From: Marinigracilibium pacificum
GTDB taxonomy: Bacteria; Bacteroidota; Bacteroidia; Cytophagales; Cyclobacteriaceae
Assembly (NCBI RefSeq): GCF_012926615.1
Contig: NZ_JABBNU010000001.1
Span: 372,001 to 436,000 of the forward strand
Direction of reading: 5' to 3'
Length of the DNA stretch: 64,000 nucleotides
This document shows, one piece after another, positions 44,139 to 54,550 of this stretch. Both the position numbers and the translations under genes were made by a program. Numbering within the stretch: position 1 is the first letter of the stretch; each line of letters begins with the position of its first letter. The notes under the pieces were generated by a model, which was not told the origin of the DNA, ran no database searches, and saw only the letters and a program-made list of their open reading frames with translations.

Positions 44139-47036
44139 ATGAATTACTCAAAGGTATTATTTTTCTTATTGTTCGTAGCAGGGGTATATACTGCCCAGGC
44201 TCAGAATGGTAGTTTAAGTGGTATGATTACCGATGGTGAAACAGGTGAAGAGCTTATCGGTGCAACTGTTTACATTCCTTCAATAGCGAAAGGAGCAGTT
44301 ACAGACATTTATGGAAACTACTCGATCAAAGGAATCCCTGCAGGGACTTATAAGGTTGAGGTTTCTTATGTTACATACCAGAAAAACACAATAGAAGGTG
44401 TTGAGATCAAGGATGGTCAAAATACAGAAATCAGTGTGGCGCTTTCTACTGCTGAACAGCAACTAGATGAAGTTGTTGTCGTTGCGAAACAAATCAAAAA
44501 CAACGAAGTTGCGCTTCTTTCAATGCAAAGAAAAGCTGTTGGAGTTCAGGATGGTATTTCTTCACAGGAAATCAAAAACCTTGGAGCTTCTAATGCCGCA
44601 GAATCTATGAAGCAAGTTACAGGAGCTTCAATTGAAGATGGTAAGTATGTTGTAATGAGGGGTTTAGGTGATAGATACTCAATATCACTTCTAAATGGTA
44701 TTCCTTTACCCTCTGCAGATCCATACAGAAACTCTACAAGTATGGATATGATTCCTGCAGACATGGTAATGAATATTGTTACACAGAAAACATTTACTCC
44801 TGACATGCCGGGCAACTTCACTGGAGGAGCTGTTGATATCACTACTAAATCAATGCCGGAAGAATTTTACTTCAACGCTGGAATGAGCTTTGGTTATAAT
44901 ACACAAAGCAGTTTTAGAGACGATTTTATCACTGATTCAAATTCTGGCGGGATGGATTGGTTAGGTTATGATGATGGAACAAGAGACAGACCAACAGTAT
45001 TTGATGCTAATAAGCAATACCTTCAGGGTTCAGCAGCGAATCAAACGGCTATTATTGGTAGAGTTCCTGAAAATGATTTTGAAAGAAATTTAATTGATGA
45101 ATCTTCAAAAGCATTCAATAGCTCATTTTTAGAAAGAAGAAAAAGTTCTGCAATGAACTATGGACTTAATATCGCTTTTGGTAACCAGCATCAATATGGT
45201 GATAAAAAGTTAGGATATAATGTCGGTCTCTTATATGACAGATCTTATGAAATGGTGCCTTCTGGTATGGAAGGGTATTATTCTAGAAGTTTAAGTGGAA
45301 CTTCTGATTTAGTAAGAGAGCAAGAATTTACTACGATGTCGGGATCTGAAAAGGCAACAGTTGGAGGTTTATTTGGATTATCATATCAGTTCAGCCCAAC
45401 AAATGAGATAAATTTTGATGCGATCTATAATCATAGTGGAGAATCTTATGCTCAGGTAAATGATGGTTACTGGAGAAATACCGCTTATCCAAATTTTAAC
45501 ACAAGAGTTAATGGATTCAAGGAAAGAGAATTAGTGGATCTTCAATTAAGAGGTAAGCATTATTTCATGAATCTTAATGAATTAAAAATTGATTGGTCAG
45601 CAGGCCGTGTAAATGTTTCGCAGGATGAACCTGATATGAAGCTATTTGCATATAACACCACAACTTCAAATGGTCAAACTGATTATATAATGAATCAATC
45701 TGAGGTAGGAATTCTTCCAACTCATTTATACAGATATTTAAATGATGTTCAATATAATGCTAAACTAGATATCTCTTTTAAATTGCTAAAAGATGCTGAG
45801 CATACTTTAAAGTTTGGAGGGTGGTATTCTACTAAGGAAAGAGATTATGAAGAATTTTTCTATAGCCAGGTTCAGGTACCTGTGAACCAGTATAATCCTT
45901 CATATGTAACTTTTAGTGAAGCAGCTGGTGATTTTGATAGATTCTTTTCAGATGCAAATTCTGGAATTGTTGATACACCAACTTCAAATGGAACTGGGCG
46001 ATACGGGTTTGGTAATTTTTATCAAGATCTTTCAAGACTGCAAAATTTTTATAGTGGTAATGAAACAATCATTGCAGGATATGCAATGGCAGATTTTAGG
46101 GTAACTGATAAATTCCAGGTAGTTGCAGGTGGTAGAGTTGAGACTACAGATATTGAGACATTGAGTCTTGATAAAAATGCTGCTCCTGGTATTATAGATC
46201 AGGTTGACTTTCTTCCTTCAGTAAATACAAAATATGCCATCACTGAAAATGCAAACTTGAGACTTGCTTATTCACAGACTTTAGCCAGACCAAATCTTAG
46301 GGAAATCGCACCTATTTTCTCAATTAGTATGGTTGGTAGACCAAACTTCTTAGGAAATCCAGATTTATTACGAACAAAAATTCAGAACTTTGATTTAAGA
46401 TATGAATTGTTCCCGAAGGCTGGTGAATTAATTGCATTTTCTGCTTACTATAAGAGCTTTAATGATCCGATTGTATTGCAGTTGACTCCTAAAGCTTCTT
46501 CACCTGAAATTCGTCCAATTAACGTAGGTACAGCTACCGTATATGGCGCTGAGGTTGAATTTAGAAAAAGATTAGATTTCCTTGGTGAAACATTCCAAAA
46601 CTTTAAGTTAAGTGCTAATTTTAGCTATATCTATTCTCGAATTGACAAGAGTGATGAAGAAATAGCTGCTTTCAGAGCACAAGGCTTAGACCTAGATGAA
46701 TGGAGACCACTTCCTGGACAATCGCCATATATTGTAAACGTAGCACTAAATCATTACAGTCCGAAACTTGATTGGGATAATACATTAAGTTTTAATATCT
46801 GGGGTGAAAGATTGTCATATGTTACTGGCGCAATTGATCCGGATGTTTATGAGCAACCGAGACCATCTTTGAATTTTGTGTCAAGAAAGAGTGTTGGTGA
46901 ACATTGGTCAGTTTCGTTCAAAGCAATGAACATACTGAATATGACATACGAGAAGAAATTTCAAGATACTGAATACGATTACGAAACCTACCAGGTTGGT
47001 ACAGACATCAATGTAGGAGTATCATATAAATTTTAA
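44139..47036 (+). CDS. TonB-dependent outer-membrane receptor
   Basis: 965 residues from the ATG at 44139, which starts the signal peptide (MNYSKVLFFLLFVAGVYTAQAQ); an upstream frame extension to 44097 is not needed. Residues 23-110 are a CarboxypepD_reg-like domain (GSLSGMITDGETGEELIGAT). The plug follows (LDEVVVVAKQ, MKQVTGASIEDGKYVVMRGLGDRY, FTGGAVDITTKS) and then a 22-strand-type barrel with a TonB-dependent C-terminus (LNMTYEKKFQD to NVGVSYKF). It imports a large or scarce nutrient using TonB energy. No SusD homologue is next to it; the upstream lipoprotein may take that role. Confidence 0.93.
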   Translation: MNYSKVLFFLLFVAGVYTAQAQNGSLSGMITDGETGEELIGATVYIPSIAKGAVTDIYGNYSIKGIPAGTYKVEVSYVTYQKNTIEGVEIKDGQNTEISVALSTAEQQLDEVVVVAKQIKNNEVALLSMQRKAVGVQDGISSQEIKNLGASNAAESMKQVTGASIEDGKYVVMRGLGDRYSISLLNGIPLPSADPYRNSTSMDMIPADMVMNIVTQKTFTPDMPGNFTGGAVDITTKSMPEEFYFNAGMSFGYNTQSSFRDDFITDSNSGGMDWLGYDDGTRDRPTVFDANKQYLQGSAANQTAIIGRVPENDFERNLIDESSKAFNSSFLERRKSSAMNYGLNIAFGNQHQYGDKKLGYNVGLLYDRSYEMVPSGMEGYYSRSLSGTSDLVREQEFTTMSGSEKATVGGLFGLSYQFSPTNEINFDAIYNHSGESYAQVNDGYWRNTAYPNFNTRVNGFKERELVDLQLRGKHYFMNLNELKIDWSAGRVNVSQDEPDMKLFAYNTTTSNGQTDYIMNQSEVGILPTHLYRYLNDVQYNAKLDISFKLLKDAEHTLKFGGWYSTKERDYEEFFYSQVQVPVNQYNPSYVTFSEAAGDFDRFFSDANSGIVDTPTSNGTGRYGFGNFYQDLSRLQNFYSGNETIIAGYAMADFRVTDKFQVVAGGRVETTDIETLSLDKNAAPGIIDQVDFLPSVNTKYAITENANLRLAYSQTLARPNLREIAPIFSISMVGRPNFLGNPDLLRTKIQNFDLRYELFPKAGELIAFSAYYKSFNDPIVLQLTPKASSPEIRPINVGTATVYGAEVEFRKRLDFLGETFQNFKLSANFSYIYSRIDKSDEEIAAFRAQGLDLDEWRPLPGQSPYIVNVALNHYSPKLDWDNTLSFNIWGERLSYVTGAIDPDVYEQPRPSLNFVSRKSVGEHWSVSFKAMNILNMTYEKKFQDTEYDYETYQVGTDINVGVSYKF

Positions 47037-47114
47037 TCCTGATTAATTAATCAATCATTTGTAAAAATGAAACTTTATAAATCGGGAAAAGAAACCTTTT
47101 GAGGGTTCATTTTG

Positions 47115-47147
47115 GGGCAGCATCCAGGAGTGGAGCTGCCCTTTTTT
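47115..47147. terminator. Terminator between receptor and coiled-coil gene
   Basis: GGGCAGC (47115-47121) pairs with GCTGCCC (47135-47141), with an inner TCCA/TGGA extension, and TTTTTT follows. It ends the receptor transcript and touches the stop of the convergent minus-strand gene. Confidence 0.85.
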
Positions 47148-47817
47148 ATTGCTTTCCCAAATACTCTTCTTTAATTAGCTCGATAGCTTTTTTCATGGTT
47201 TCTGTTTCATGATAAAGACTGTCAGACTCCTGATGTTTAAGCTGTAATAAAGAGTCAATCTCAACATTCTCGGTTTTAAGACGATCAATCATAGCTTGAA
47301 GCTCTTCGATTTCTTTTTGATTTGTCTCTTTTTTCTCTTCAAGAGTCTCAATTTTATTTAGTGCTTTGGAATATTTTTTACTTACAAACTCTGAAGCATC
47401 TTCAGCATCTTTAATTCTTTTTTCAAATTTTAATGCTTCAAATTGATTTAATATGGAGTAAAGTAACTGCTCAAGAATTTTATCATCCATGCTCTCCTGG
47501 AAAGAGACAAAAACTTCATATTTTTCTGAAGCAATTTTATTTATGGAGCTTACAATAATATGTCCGGTATATTTGTACCCTTCTTTTTCAAAATAGGTTA
47601 GTTTATATCCTCCAGAGCGGTTTGTCTTTCCATTGTTCTCAATAATAATATCAACAGATTCTGAGATGAGATCTTTGTCACCTTCAATAGTAATCGACCC
47701 TCCTTTATACTTGATTCCATCGATTTCTACTGTTTTTGAAGTATAAAAATTATTTTGACCTGATGATATAAAACAAAGAATACCAAAAAGAGTCATAAAT
47801 GTGTATCTTAAAAACAT
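47146..47817 (-). CDS. Exported coiled-coil protein of unknown function
   Basis: 223 residues from the ATG at 47817, giving a signal peptide MFLRYTFMTLFGILCFISSGQ; ATGs at 47862 and 47796 are alternatives. The N-terminal 110 residues are beta-rich (TVEIDGIKYKGGSITIEGD). Residues 125-215 are a long charged coiled coil (KALNKIETLEEKKETNQKEIEEL). No family recognised. Its 5' end is divergent from, and close to, the epimerase gene (start 47831), so both promoters may overlap the other coding region. Confidence 0.65.
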   Translation of the reverse strand: MFLRYTFMTLFGILCFISSGQNNFYTSKTVEIDGIKYKGGSITIEGDKDLISESVDIIIENNGKTNRSGGYKLTYFEKEGYKYTGHIIVSSINKIASEKYEVFVSFQESMDDKILEQLLYSILNQFEALKFEKRIKDAEDASEFVSKKYSKALNKIETLEEKKETNQKEIEELQAMIDRLKTENVEIDSLLQLKHQESDSLYHETETMKKAIELIKEEYLGKQ

Positions 47818-47830
47818 ATACAGGATTTTT

Positions 47831-48739
47831 ATGAATAAACACGTTGTAATTACTGGCGGCACCGGCCTGGTTGGCTCTTCCCTCGCAAAAAAATTACTGA
47901 AAAACGGGTATCAGGTGTCGATTTATAGCCGCTCAGCAAACAAAGATAGTAACCCTCCGCAATATTACTGGTCTCCGGCTAAAAAAGAAATAGATACGAC
48001 GCCATTGCAAACTGCAGATGTCATTATTCATCTTGCCGGGGCAGGAGTGTTTGATGAAGCCTGGACAGAAAAGCGAAAAGAGGTTATAATTAAAAGTCGT
48101 ACAGAAAGCTCAAAGCTACTGGCAGAACAGTTACCGTCATTACCCAATATCAAAACTGTTATTGGAGCATCGGCTATCGGTTACTATGGTAAAGATACCG
48201 GTGATAAATGGATAATCGAGGAGGCTAAGCCTGGTGATGATTTTCTTGCTCGTGTTACAGTAGATTGGGAAAAGGCAGAGCAATCCATGGCTGTAGAAAA
48301 TGTTCGGTTAGCACAAGTTAGAATCGGAATTGTTTTTGCCAAAGAAGGAGGCGCGTTACCTCAATTAGTTCAACCTATTAGATTTTGGGGTGGAGCTCCC
48401 CTTGGTTCAGGAAATCAATTTATGAGTTGGATCCATATTGATGATCTGGTAGACATGTTTATTTATCTACTTGAAAATGAAAACCTTTCTGGAGTATATA
48501 ATGGAGTGGCTCCTAACCCGGAAACAAATAAGAAAATCACAGAGCTATCTGCCAAAGCTCTTGGTAAGCCGTTAATACTTCCGAATGTACCCGCTTTCGT
48601 TTTGCGTATGATGCTTGGCGATAGAGCTGAAGTTTTGATAGGAGGCCAGAGAATTTCCGCAGAAAAGATGCAGAAAACAGGCTTTCGTTTTAGATTTGAA
48701 GAAGCTGAAGCAGCAATAAAGGATTTATTAAATAATTGA
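47831..48739 (+). CDS. TIGR01777-type NAD(P)-dependent epimerase (SDR39U1-like)
   Basis: 302 residues from ATG 47831; an earlier in-frame codon at 47801 adds ten residues before MNKHVVITGGTGLVGSSLAK, the Rossmann-fold start, so it is not used. Conserved blocks of the family: ADVIIHLAGAGVFDEAWTEKRK, SAIGYYG, RIGIVFAKEGGALPQL, WGGAPLGSGNQFMSWIHIDDL and YNGVAPNP. Extended short-chain dehydrogenase-like proteins of this group (YfcH in E. coli) bind NADP; the substrate is not known. Confidence 0.92.
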   Translation: MNKHVVITGGTGLVGSSLAKKLLKNGYQVSIYSRSANKDSNPPQYYWSPAKKEIDTTPLQTADVIIHLAGAGVFDEAWTEKRKEVIIKSRTESSKLLAEQLPSLPNIKTVIGASAIGYYGKDTGDKWIIEEAKPGDDFLARVTVDWEKAEQSMAVENVRLAQVRIGIVFAKEGGALPQLVQPIRFWGGAPLGSGNQFMSWIHIDDLVDMFIYLLENENLSGVYNGVAPNPETNKKITELSAKALGKPLILPNVPAFVLRMMLGDRAEVLIGGQRISAEKMQKTGFRFRFEEAEAAIKDLLNN

Positions 48740-48813
48740 ATTTTACTACATGGGCAGCCATTTACAAAATAAAGTGCTAATTTAAAGGTTGCTTTTATTA
48801 CAAATCGATTGAA

Positions 48814-49545
48814 ATGATGGAAGAACAAAATATAAATAAAGAAGAAGAACACAGAATTGTTAAAGCCTTCAAAGAAAAAAATTGGAATGAGATAAAAAGT
48901 ACAGACTCTTGGGTAATATTTAAGGTGATGTCTGAGTTTGTCGAAGGTTTTGAAAAGTTAGCCAAGATAGGGCCGTGTGTATCGATTTTTGGTTCTGCAA
49001 GAACAAAAGACGACCATGATTATTACCAGATGGCTCATGATATTGCAGCCAAATTAGTTAGACATGGTTATGGAGTTATTACCGGTGGTGGCCCTGGTAT
49101 TATGGAAGCTGGTAACAGAGGTGCAAATTCTGAAGGAGGACGTTCGGTTGGTCTAAATATTCATCTTCCTTTTGAACAATTCAATAATATTTATATTGAC
49201 AGAGACAAGCTGATCAATTTTGATTATTTCTTTGTTAGAAAAGTGATGTTTGTCAGATATTCACAAGGTTTTATTGTAATGCCGGGTGGTTTTGGTACTC
49301 TTGATGAATTTTTTGAAGCACTAACGCTGATTCAAACAAAGAAAATTGGAGCATTCCCGATTGTTCTCGTTGGAAAATCATTTTGGTCGGGTTTAGCAAA
49401 CTGGATACAGGACACATTATTAAAAGCAGAAAACAATATTAGTGAAGAAGACCTTGAGCTTTTCCATATTGTTGATACTGTTGATGATGCTGTTAAAGTA
49501 ATTGATGAATTTTATTCAAAATACCTATTGTCTCCAAACTTTTAA
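48814..49545 (+). CDS. LOG family protein (TIGR00730)
   Basis: 243 residues. VSIFGSARTKDDHDYYQMA near residue 55, GVITGGGPGIMEAGNRGA near 90 and the signature PGGFGTLDEFFEALTLIQTKK near 160 identify a LOG (lonely guy) protein, a Rossmann-fold phosphoribohydrolase that releases base from nucleoside 5'-monophosphates. Plant members activate cytokinins; bacterial members often act on AMP. The stop overlaps the next ATG by one base (TAATG), so it is translationally linked to the lytic transglycosylase gene. Confidence 0.93.
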   Translation: MMEEQNINKEEEHRIVKAFKEKNWNEIKSTDSWVIFKVMSEFVEGFEKLAKIGPCVSIFGSARTKDDHDYYQMAHDIAAKLVRHGYGVITGGGPGIMEAGNRGANSEGGRSVGLNIHLPFEQFNNIYIDRDKLINFDYFFVRKVMFVRYSQGFIVMPGGFGTLDEFFEALTLIQTKKIGAFPIVLVGKSFWSGLANWIQDTLLKAENNISEEDLELFHIVDTVDDAVKVIDEFYSKYLLSPNF

Positions 49546-50507
49546 TGAATACAAACAAGCTTCTACTAACGCTGAATATTTTTACAGTATTCACCTTATT
49601 ATTTTATATCGTTTATTCAGAATTCGGCAAATCACCTGTGGTTATCGAAAATGTCGATAGGACTTCTTCTCCATCGGTGTTTAATGCAAACCCGGGTGAA
49701 CCAGTAGTTTATTCAAGTAAGACCGTGATGATTGACCTGCCAGATTCTTTGACTTTTGCAGGTGAAAAGGTCCCGATGGACATCCCTGATGTTCGTGAAA
49801 GGCTCGATCGTGAAATACACATTAACACTTATTGGCATAACAACTCAATTTTTTTATTTAAGAGAGCAAATAGATGGTTGCCACAGATTGAAGAGATCTT
49901 AAAAGAAAAGGGTGTTCCTGATGATTTTAAGTACCTTTGCGCAATTGAATCCGGTTTTCAGAATGTAGTTTCACCTGCGGGTGCCGTAGGGTTCTGGCAG
50001 TTTCTTAAAGAAACAGGTAAAGAATATGGTTTAGAGGTTGATAAGCAGGTTGACGAGCGGTATGACCCAATTAAGGCAACATATGCTGCATGCGATTATT
50101 TGCTAAATGCACATGAAGATCTTGGAAACTGGACACTGGTTGCTGCCAGCTATAATCGTGGTCTTTCCGGAGTAAAACGTGCGCTGGAAAATCAAAAAGT
50201 TGATAACTATTATGACTTGATGTTAAATGAGGAAACATCAAGGTATGTTTTTCGTATTCTGGCTTGTAAGGAACTACTTCAAAGTCCGTCTGATTATGGA
50301 TTTGAAATCAAAGAAGAAGATCTTTACAGTGTTATCGAAACAAAGAAAGTTACTGTTAAAGAAACTATTCCTGACCTTGTTGAGTTTGCTCTTAATCAGG
50401 GAATCAATTACAAGCTATTGAAGGCTTATAATCAATGGCTGAGAGATGATAAACTGACTGTAAAAGAAGGAGAAGAATACGATATATGGATTCCGGTGCG
50501 GAAATAA
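49545..50507 (+). CDS. Membrane-anchored lytic transglycosylase (MltD-like)
   Basis: 320 residues. An N-terminal hydrophobic anchor ([19 protein letters not shown]) is followed by the SLT domain. The catalytic glutamate is E135 in [47 protein letters not shown] and AASYNRG complete the MltD-type family 1D fold. It cleaves the MurNAc-GlcNAc bond in peptidoglycan, leaving anhydro-muropeptides. The C-terminal 60 residues ([23 protein letters not shown]) resemble a degenerate LysM. It overlaps uvrA by 22 bases. Confidence 0.92.
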   Translation: MNTNKLLLTLNIFTVFTLLFYIVYSEFGKSPVVIENVDRTSSPSVFNANPGEPVVYSSKTVMIDLPDSLTFAGEKVPMDIPDVRERLDREIHINTYWHNNSIFLFKRANRWLPQIEEILKEKGVPDDFKYLCAIESGFQNVVSPAGAVGFWQFLKETGKEYGLEVDKQVDERYDPIKATYAACDYLLNAHEDLGNWTLVAASYNRGLSGVKRALENQKVDNYYDLMLNEETSRYVFRILACKELLQSPSDYGFEIKEEDLYSVIETKKVTVKETIPDLVEFALNQGINYKLLKAYNQWLRDDKLTVKEGEEYDIWIPVRK

Positions 50508-53359
50508 AGAAGAATTTTGTGAAAGAAGAAAACGAAGCTCTTGATCTTACTGGCCATGAAAATATTGAGGTTTTTGGCGCCAGAGAACATAATCTGAAAA
50601 ATATCGATGTTAAGATTCCGCGAAATAAACTGGTTGTTTTAACCGGTATTAGTGGTAGTGGAAAATCATCATTAGCTTTTGATACTATTTATGCTGAAGG
50701 CCAGCGAAGATATATGGAAAGCTTTTCAGCTTATGCCAGATCTTTTATCGGTAGCATGGAGAGACCTGATGTTGATAAAATCAGTGGTCTTTCCCCAGTA
50801 ATTTCTATTGAGCAGAAAACAACTTCTAAAAATCCGCGATCGACAGTAGGTACTACAACCGAGATTTATGACTTTCTTAGATTATTGTATGCCAGAACCG
50901 GAGAGGCTTTTTCATATCTGAGTGGCGAAAAAATGGTTCGTCAAACTGAAGATCAAATTGTAAAGCAAATTGTCTCCAAGTTTAAAGATCAAAAAATATA
51001 CTTACTTGCTCCGGTGGTCAAAGGTCGTAAAGGTCACTACCGTGAGTTATTTCAACAGATAAGAAAATCAGGGTTCACTTCTGTTAGGGTTGATGGTGAA
51101 CTTATGGAGGTGACACCTAAAATGCAGGTGGATCGATATAAGGTTCACGATATCGAAATTGTTATTGATAAGTTAAAACCTTCCGGAGAAGCTGATAGAA
51201 GGACTATTGACTCGGTAAAAGTAGCATTGCAGCAAGGAAAAGATGTCTTGATGATTCAGGACGAATCGGGAGAGGTTCATCACTTTTCCAAAGCTTTGAT
51301 GGACCCAAAAACCGGACTTTCGTATGATGAACCCGCACCGAATAATTTCTCATTTAATAGTCCATATGGGGCATGCCCGACATGTAATGGTCTGGGGCAG
51401 ATCGAAAAAATCTCCATTGAAAGTATTATTCCGGATCCATCATTAAGCATTCGACAAGGCGCAATCGCTCCTTTAGGAGATTATCGCGATATCTGGATCT
51501 TCAAAAAGATCAGTGCAATTCTCAAACGCTACAAGCAAGGTATTACCACTCCATTTAAAGATTTGAATGATGAAGTAAAAGAAGTACTTCTGAATGGTGA
51601 TGACTCTTTGGTATCAGTTGATTCAAAAAAGTATCCCGGCACTAAATGGAATACAACATTTGAAGGAATTATTCCTTTTCTTGAAAGTCAGCTTGAAAGT
51701 GGTAACAGCAAAATTCAAGACTGGATAAAGGATTATATGGTGATCTCTACTTGTCCGGAGTGTCATGGGCAACGATTGAAGAAAGAGTCTCTTCATTTTA
51801 AAATCGATGATAAGAATATTGCTGAACTGGCAATGTTTAGCATTGTTAAGTTAGGTGAGTGGCTTGAAGGAATTGAGGACCGTATGACTGACAAACAAAA
51901 AGTTGTTGGAAAGGAAATCCTTAAAGAAGTAAGAAAAAGAATAGGCTTTTTATTGGATGTTGGGTTAAGTTATCTTCATCTTAATAGACCTTTGAGAACT
52001 CTTTCTGGTGGGGAAGCTCAGAGAATCAGACTAGCCACACAAATCGGAACCCAATTAACTGGTGTATTATATATACTTGATGAACCAAGCATCGGATTGC
52101 ATCAAAGGGATAATGTAAAACTTATTAAAGCATTACAAGACCTTCGTGATCTTGGAAATACTGTTATGGTTGTCGAGCATGATAAGGATATGATGCTCGA
52201 ATCTGATTATATAATTGATATCGGACCAGGCGCAGGAAGACATGGAGGGAAAGTCGTTGCTGCAGGTACCCCAAAAGAGTTTACCGCAACAAGCACCAAA
52301 ACAGCTGCATATCTTAATGGGCTAAAAGCTATTGAAGTTCCTGAAAAAAGGAGGGAAGGTAGTGGAGACCATTTAATTTTGAAGGGAGCTTCAGGAAATA
52401 ATCTCAAAAATGTAACTCTCGATCTTCCATTAGGAAAAATGATCTGTATAACCGGGGTGTCTGGTAGTGGAAAGTCAACGCTTATTCATGAGACTCTATA
52501 TCCATTGTTAAATAATTATGTTTATCGTTCTTCAAGAAAAGCAATGCCACACAAGGCAATTGAAGGGTTGAAAAATATAGATAAGGTAATAGAAGTAGAT
52601 CAGTCTCCTATAGGTCGTACACCAAGATCAAACCCGGCAACTTATACTGGTGTATTTAGTGATATCAGAGCTCTTTTTTCTGATTTACCTGAGTCGAAAA
52701 TCAGAGGTTATAAGCCAGGGCGTTTTTCATTTAACGTAAAAGGCGGAAGGTGCGAAACTTGTGAAGGTGGAGGAATGAGAGTGATTGAAATGGACTTTCT
52801 TCCGGATGTATATGTTGAGTGTGAAACATGTAAAGGTAAGAGATATAATCGGGAGACTCTTGAAGTTAGATATAAAGGAAAGTCAATCGCAGATGTGTTG
52901 GACATGACTGTTGAGCAGGCAGTTGAGTTCTTTGAGCATTTACCAAAGATTGTTCGAAAAGTAAAAACTTTAGAGGAGGTTGGTTTGGGTTATATTAGTC
53001 TTGGTCAACATGCAACGACCTTATCAGGAGGGGAAGCTCAACGAGTTAAGCTTGCTACCGAACTGACTAAAAAAGATACCGGAAAGACAATTTATATTCT
53101 TGATGAGCCAACTACCGGTTTACATTTTCAGGATATTAGTCATTTACTTGATGTACTAAATAAGCTTGTTGATAAGGGTAATACCGTATTAATTATTGAA
53201 CATAATCTCGATGTTATAAAGGTTTCTGACCATATTATAGACCTTGGTCCGGAGGGCGGTGATGCCGGAGGGCAGATAATGTTTGAGGGTACTCCTGAAG
53301 AATTAATTAAGAAGAAGAAGAACTATACTGCAAAATATTTGGCTCTTGAATTAGAGTAG
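50486..53359 (+). CDS. uvrA: Excinuclease ABC subunit A
   Basis: 957 residues, the normal size. UvrA finds bulky DNA lesions and loads UvrB in nucleotide excision repair. The first ATPase has [15 protein letters not shown] near residue 55 and signature [16 protein letters not shown]; the second has [10 protein letters not shown] near 656 and [15 protein letters not shown]. Zinc-binding cysteine pairs are visible in [19 protein letters not shown] and CETCEGGG with CETCKGKR. The ATG at 50486 lies inside the transglycosylase gene; the conserved part begins near residue 27 ([13 protein letters not shown]), so a slightly later start is not excluded. Confidence 0.96.
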   Translation: MDSGAEIKKNFVKEENEALDLTGHENIEVFGAREHNLKNIDVKIPRNKLVVLTGISGSGKSSLAFDTIYAEGQRRYMESFSAYARSFIGSMERPDVDKISGLSPVISIEQKTTSKNPRSTVGTTTEIYDFLRLLYARTGEAFSYLSGEKMVRQTEDQIVKQIVSKFKDQKIYLLAPVVKGRKGHYRELFQQIRKSGFTSVRVDGELMEVTPKMQVDRYKVHDIEIVIDKLKPSGEADRRTIDSVKVALQQGKDVLMIQDESGEVHHFSKALMDPKTGLSYDEPAPNNFSFNSPYGACPTCNGLGQIEKISIESIIPDPSLSIRQGAIAPLGDYRDIWIFKKISAILKRYKQGITTPFKDLNDEVKEVLLNGDDSLVSVDSKKYPGTKWNTTFEGIIPFLESQLESGNSKIQDWIKDYMVISTCPECHGQRLKKESLHFKIDDKNIAELAMFSIVKLGEWLEGIEDRMTDKQKVVGKEILKEVRKRIGFLLDVGLSYLHLNRPLRTLSGGEAQRIRLATQIGTQLTGVLYILDEPSIGLHQRDNVKLIKALQDLRDLGNTVMVVEHDKDMMLESDYIIDIGPGAGRHGGKVVAAGTPKEFTATSTKTAAYLNGLKAIEVPEKRREGSGDHLILKGASGNNLKNVTLDLPLGKMICITGVSGSGKSTLIHETLYPLLNNYVYRSSRKAMPHKAIEGLKNIDKVIEVDQSPIGRTPRSNPATYTGVFSDIRALFSDLPESKIRGYKPGRFSFNVKGGRCETCEGGGMRVIEMDFLPDVYVECETCKGKRYNRETLEVRYKGKSIADVLDMTVEQAVEFFEHLPKIVRKVKTLEEVGLGYISLGQHATTLSGGEAQRVKLATELTKKDTGKTIYILDEPTTGLHFQDISHLLDVLNKLVDKGNTVLIIEHNLDVIKVSDHIIDLGPEGGDAGGQIMFEGTPEELIKKKKNYTAKYLALELE

Positions 53360-53373
53360 ATCTTGATATTGTT

Positions 53374-53406
53374 TTTGGGTTTTGGTAAATTACCAAACTA
53401 TTTTTT
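53374..53406 (+). promoter_or_regulatory. Promoter of solute-binding protein copy 1, with palindrome in the spacer
   Basis: TTTG (53374-53377), 21-base spacer, TATTTTTT (53399-53406), close to the Bacteroidota -33/-7 pattern. The palindrome TTTGGTAAATTACCAAA (53381-53397) fills the spacer, a typical operator position. It could also act as a weak terminator for uvrA, since a T run follows. Confidence 0.45.
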
Positions 53407-53424
53407 TACCTAAATCCACTTGTT

Positions 53425-54276
53425 ATGAAATTTTTTAGACAATCTCTATGGCTTTTTCTACTAGCCATATCTACACTCAATTCTTTTAGTCAATCAACAT
53501 CTTTTGAAAAGGCTAAACAACAAGGTTCCGGAACATTGGAGTACATGTACGTTGCTACTCCAGGGTTTATGGAAAATGAAAATGGAAAATATTCAGGGAT
53601 TTGTGTTGATATCTTATCAGGCTTTGAAAAATGGGTGCAATCGCAATATGGAATCACACTTCAAACCAAGTATGTTCCAACTGCGAATGAAAGCTTCCCC
53701 ACCTTTTTGGGTAAAGTAAAAGCAGGAGGGGCCGGTGTAATTGGTGTCGGAGGCATTACAATTACCGAACAAAGAAAAGCTTCATATTCATTTAGCTATC
53801 CATTTATTAATAACATATCAATTTTAGCAACACACTCAAGTGTTCCAGCAATATCTTCTCCAGACCAAATTGCAACTGCTTTTGCTAATATGACAGCACT
53901 TTCAGTAAAAGGTACAACAAATGAGAAAGCTTTATTGGAATTAAAAAGGAAGCATTTTCCTAATATGAAAATAGAGTATTTGCCTAGCAATATGTATGTA
54001 AGCCAAAAAATTGCAGAAGATCCAAAGTATTTTTCTATTGTTGATCTTGGGTATTTTCTGGCATCATTAAAAAAGTATCGTACTATTAAAAGACAGCCTG
54101 CTATGGATGAGTCTAACGAAAGGTTTGGGTTTATTATGCCTAAGAATTCTGATTGGGCTCCTGTCTTGTCTGAGTATTTAAAAAGTGTATATTTAAATAG
54201 TCCGGAACACAGAAAATCTATCGCGACACATTTGGGCCCTTCAGCTCTGAAACTCCTTGATTCATTCGCTAATTAA
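53425..54276 (+). CDS. Periplasmic family-3 solute-binding protein, array copy 1
   Basis: 283 residues. Signal peptide to about residue 22 (LLAISTLNSFSQ), no lipobox, so predicted soluble in the periplasm. Type-2 periplasmic binding fold of the SBP_bac_3 family: YSGICVDILSGFEKWV, ITITEQRKASYSFSYPF (the family's I-T-x-x-R...FS-P block), SVKGTTNEKALLELK and RFGFIMPKNSDWAPVL. Family members bind amino acids or similar small polar solutes for ABC uptake. No permease or ATPase is near. It is first of five tandem paralogues and has its own promoter and terminator. Confidence 0.85.
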   Translation: MKFFRQSLWLFLLAISTLNSFSQSTSFEKAKQQGSGTLEYMYVATPGFMENENGKYSGICVDILSGFEKWVQSQYGITLQTKYVPTANESFPTFLGKVKAGGAGVIGVGGITITEQRKASYSFSYPFINNISILATHSSVPAISSPDQIATAFANMTALSVKGTTNEKALLELKRKHFPNMKIEYLPSNMYVSQKIAEDPKYFSIVDLGYFLASLKKYRTIKRQPAMDESNERFGFIMPKNSDWAPVLSEYLKSVYLNSPEHRKSIATHLGPSALKLLDSFAN

Positions 54277-54301
54277 GCTGAAATAAAAATATATTTTTAA
54301 G

Positions 54302-54330
54302 ACCTCAATTTATCTAAGTTGAGGTTTTTT
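54302..54330 (+). terminator. Terminator after array copy 1
   Basis: Arms 54302-54311 and 54316-54325 pair over 10 bp with one G-U (ACCTCAA/TTGAGGT core), tetraloop ATCT, T run. Nearly identical to the terminator of copy 2. Confidence 0.85.
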
Positions 54331-54489
54331 ATTTCATAACTTTCAATCAAAAATGTCAAGTTCTGTCATCTGAAGGGCGATTTTTGATATTTTCATTTGA
54401 AGACTGAGACTCCAAAAACACGGGATTGCCAAATTAAAAATTGGAATAATTACACAAAATAAATTTTGCTAACGTAACTGTAAAAATTG

Positions 54490-54521
54490 TTTGTGTTTTT
54501 TTGGTCTTGGAACTAATTTTC
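54490..54521 (+). promoter_or_regulatory. Promoter of array copy 2
   Basis: TTTG (54490-54493), 20-base spacer, TAATTTTC (54514-54521), 29 bases before the ATG. TTTGGT at 54500-54505 lies in the spacer. The whole block through ACCTAAATTTTTTGATATG is repeated before copy 3, so it was duplicated with the gene. Confidence 0.55.
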
Positions 54522-54550
54522 AGTTCTGATACTAACCTAAATTTTTTGAT

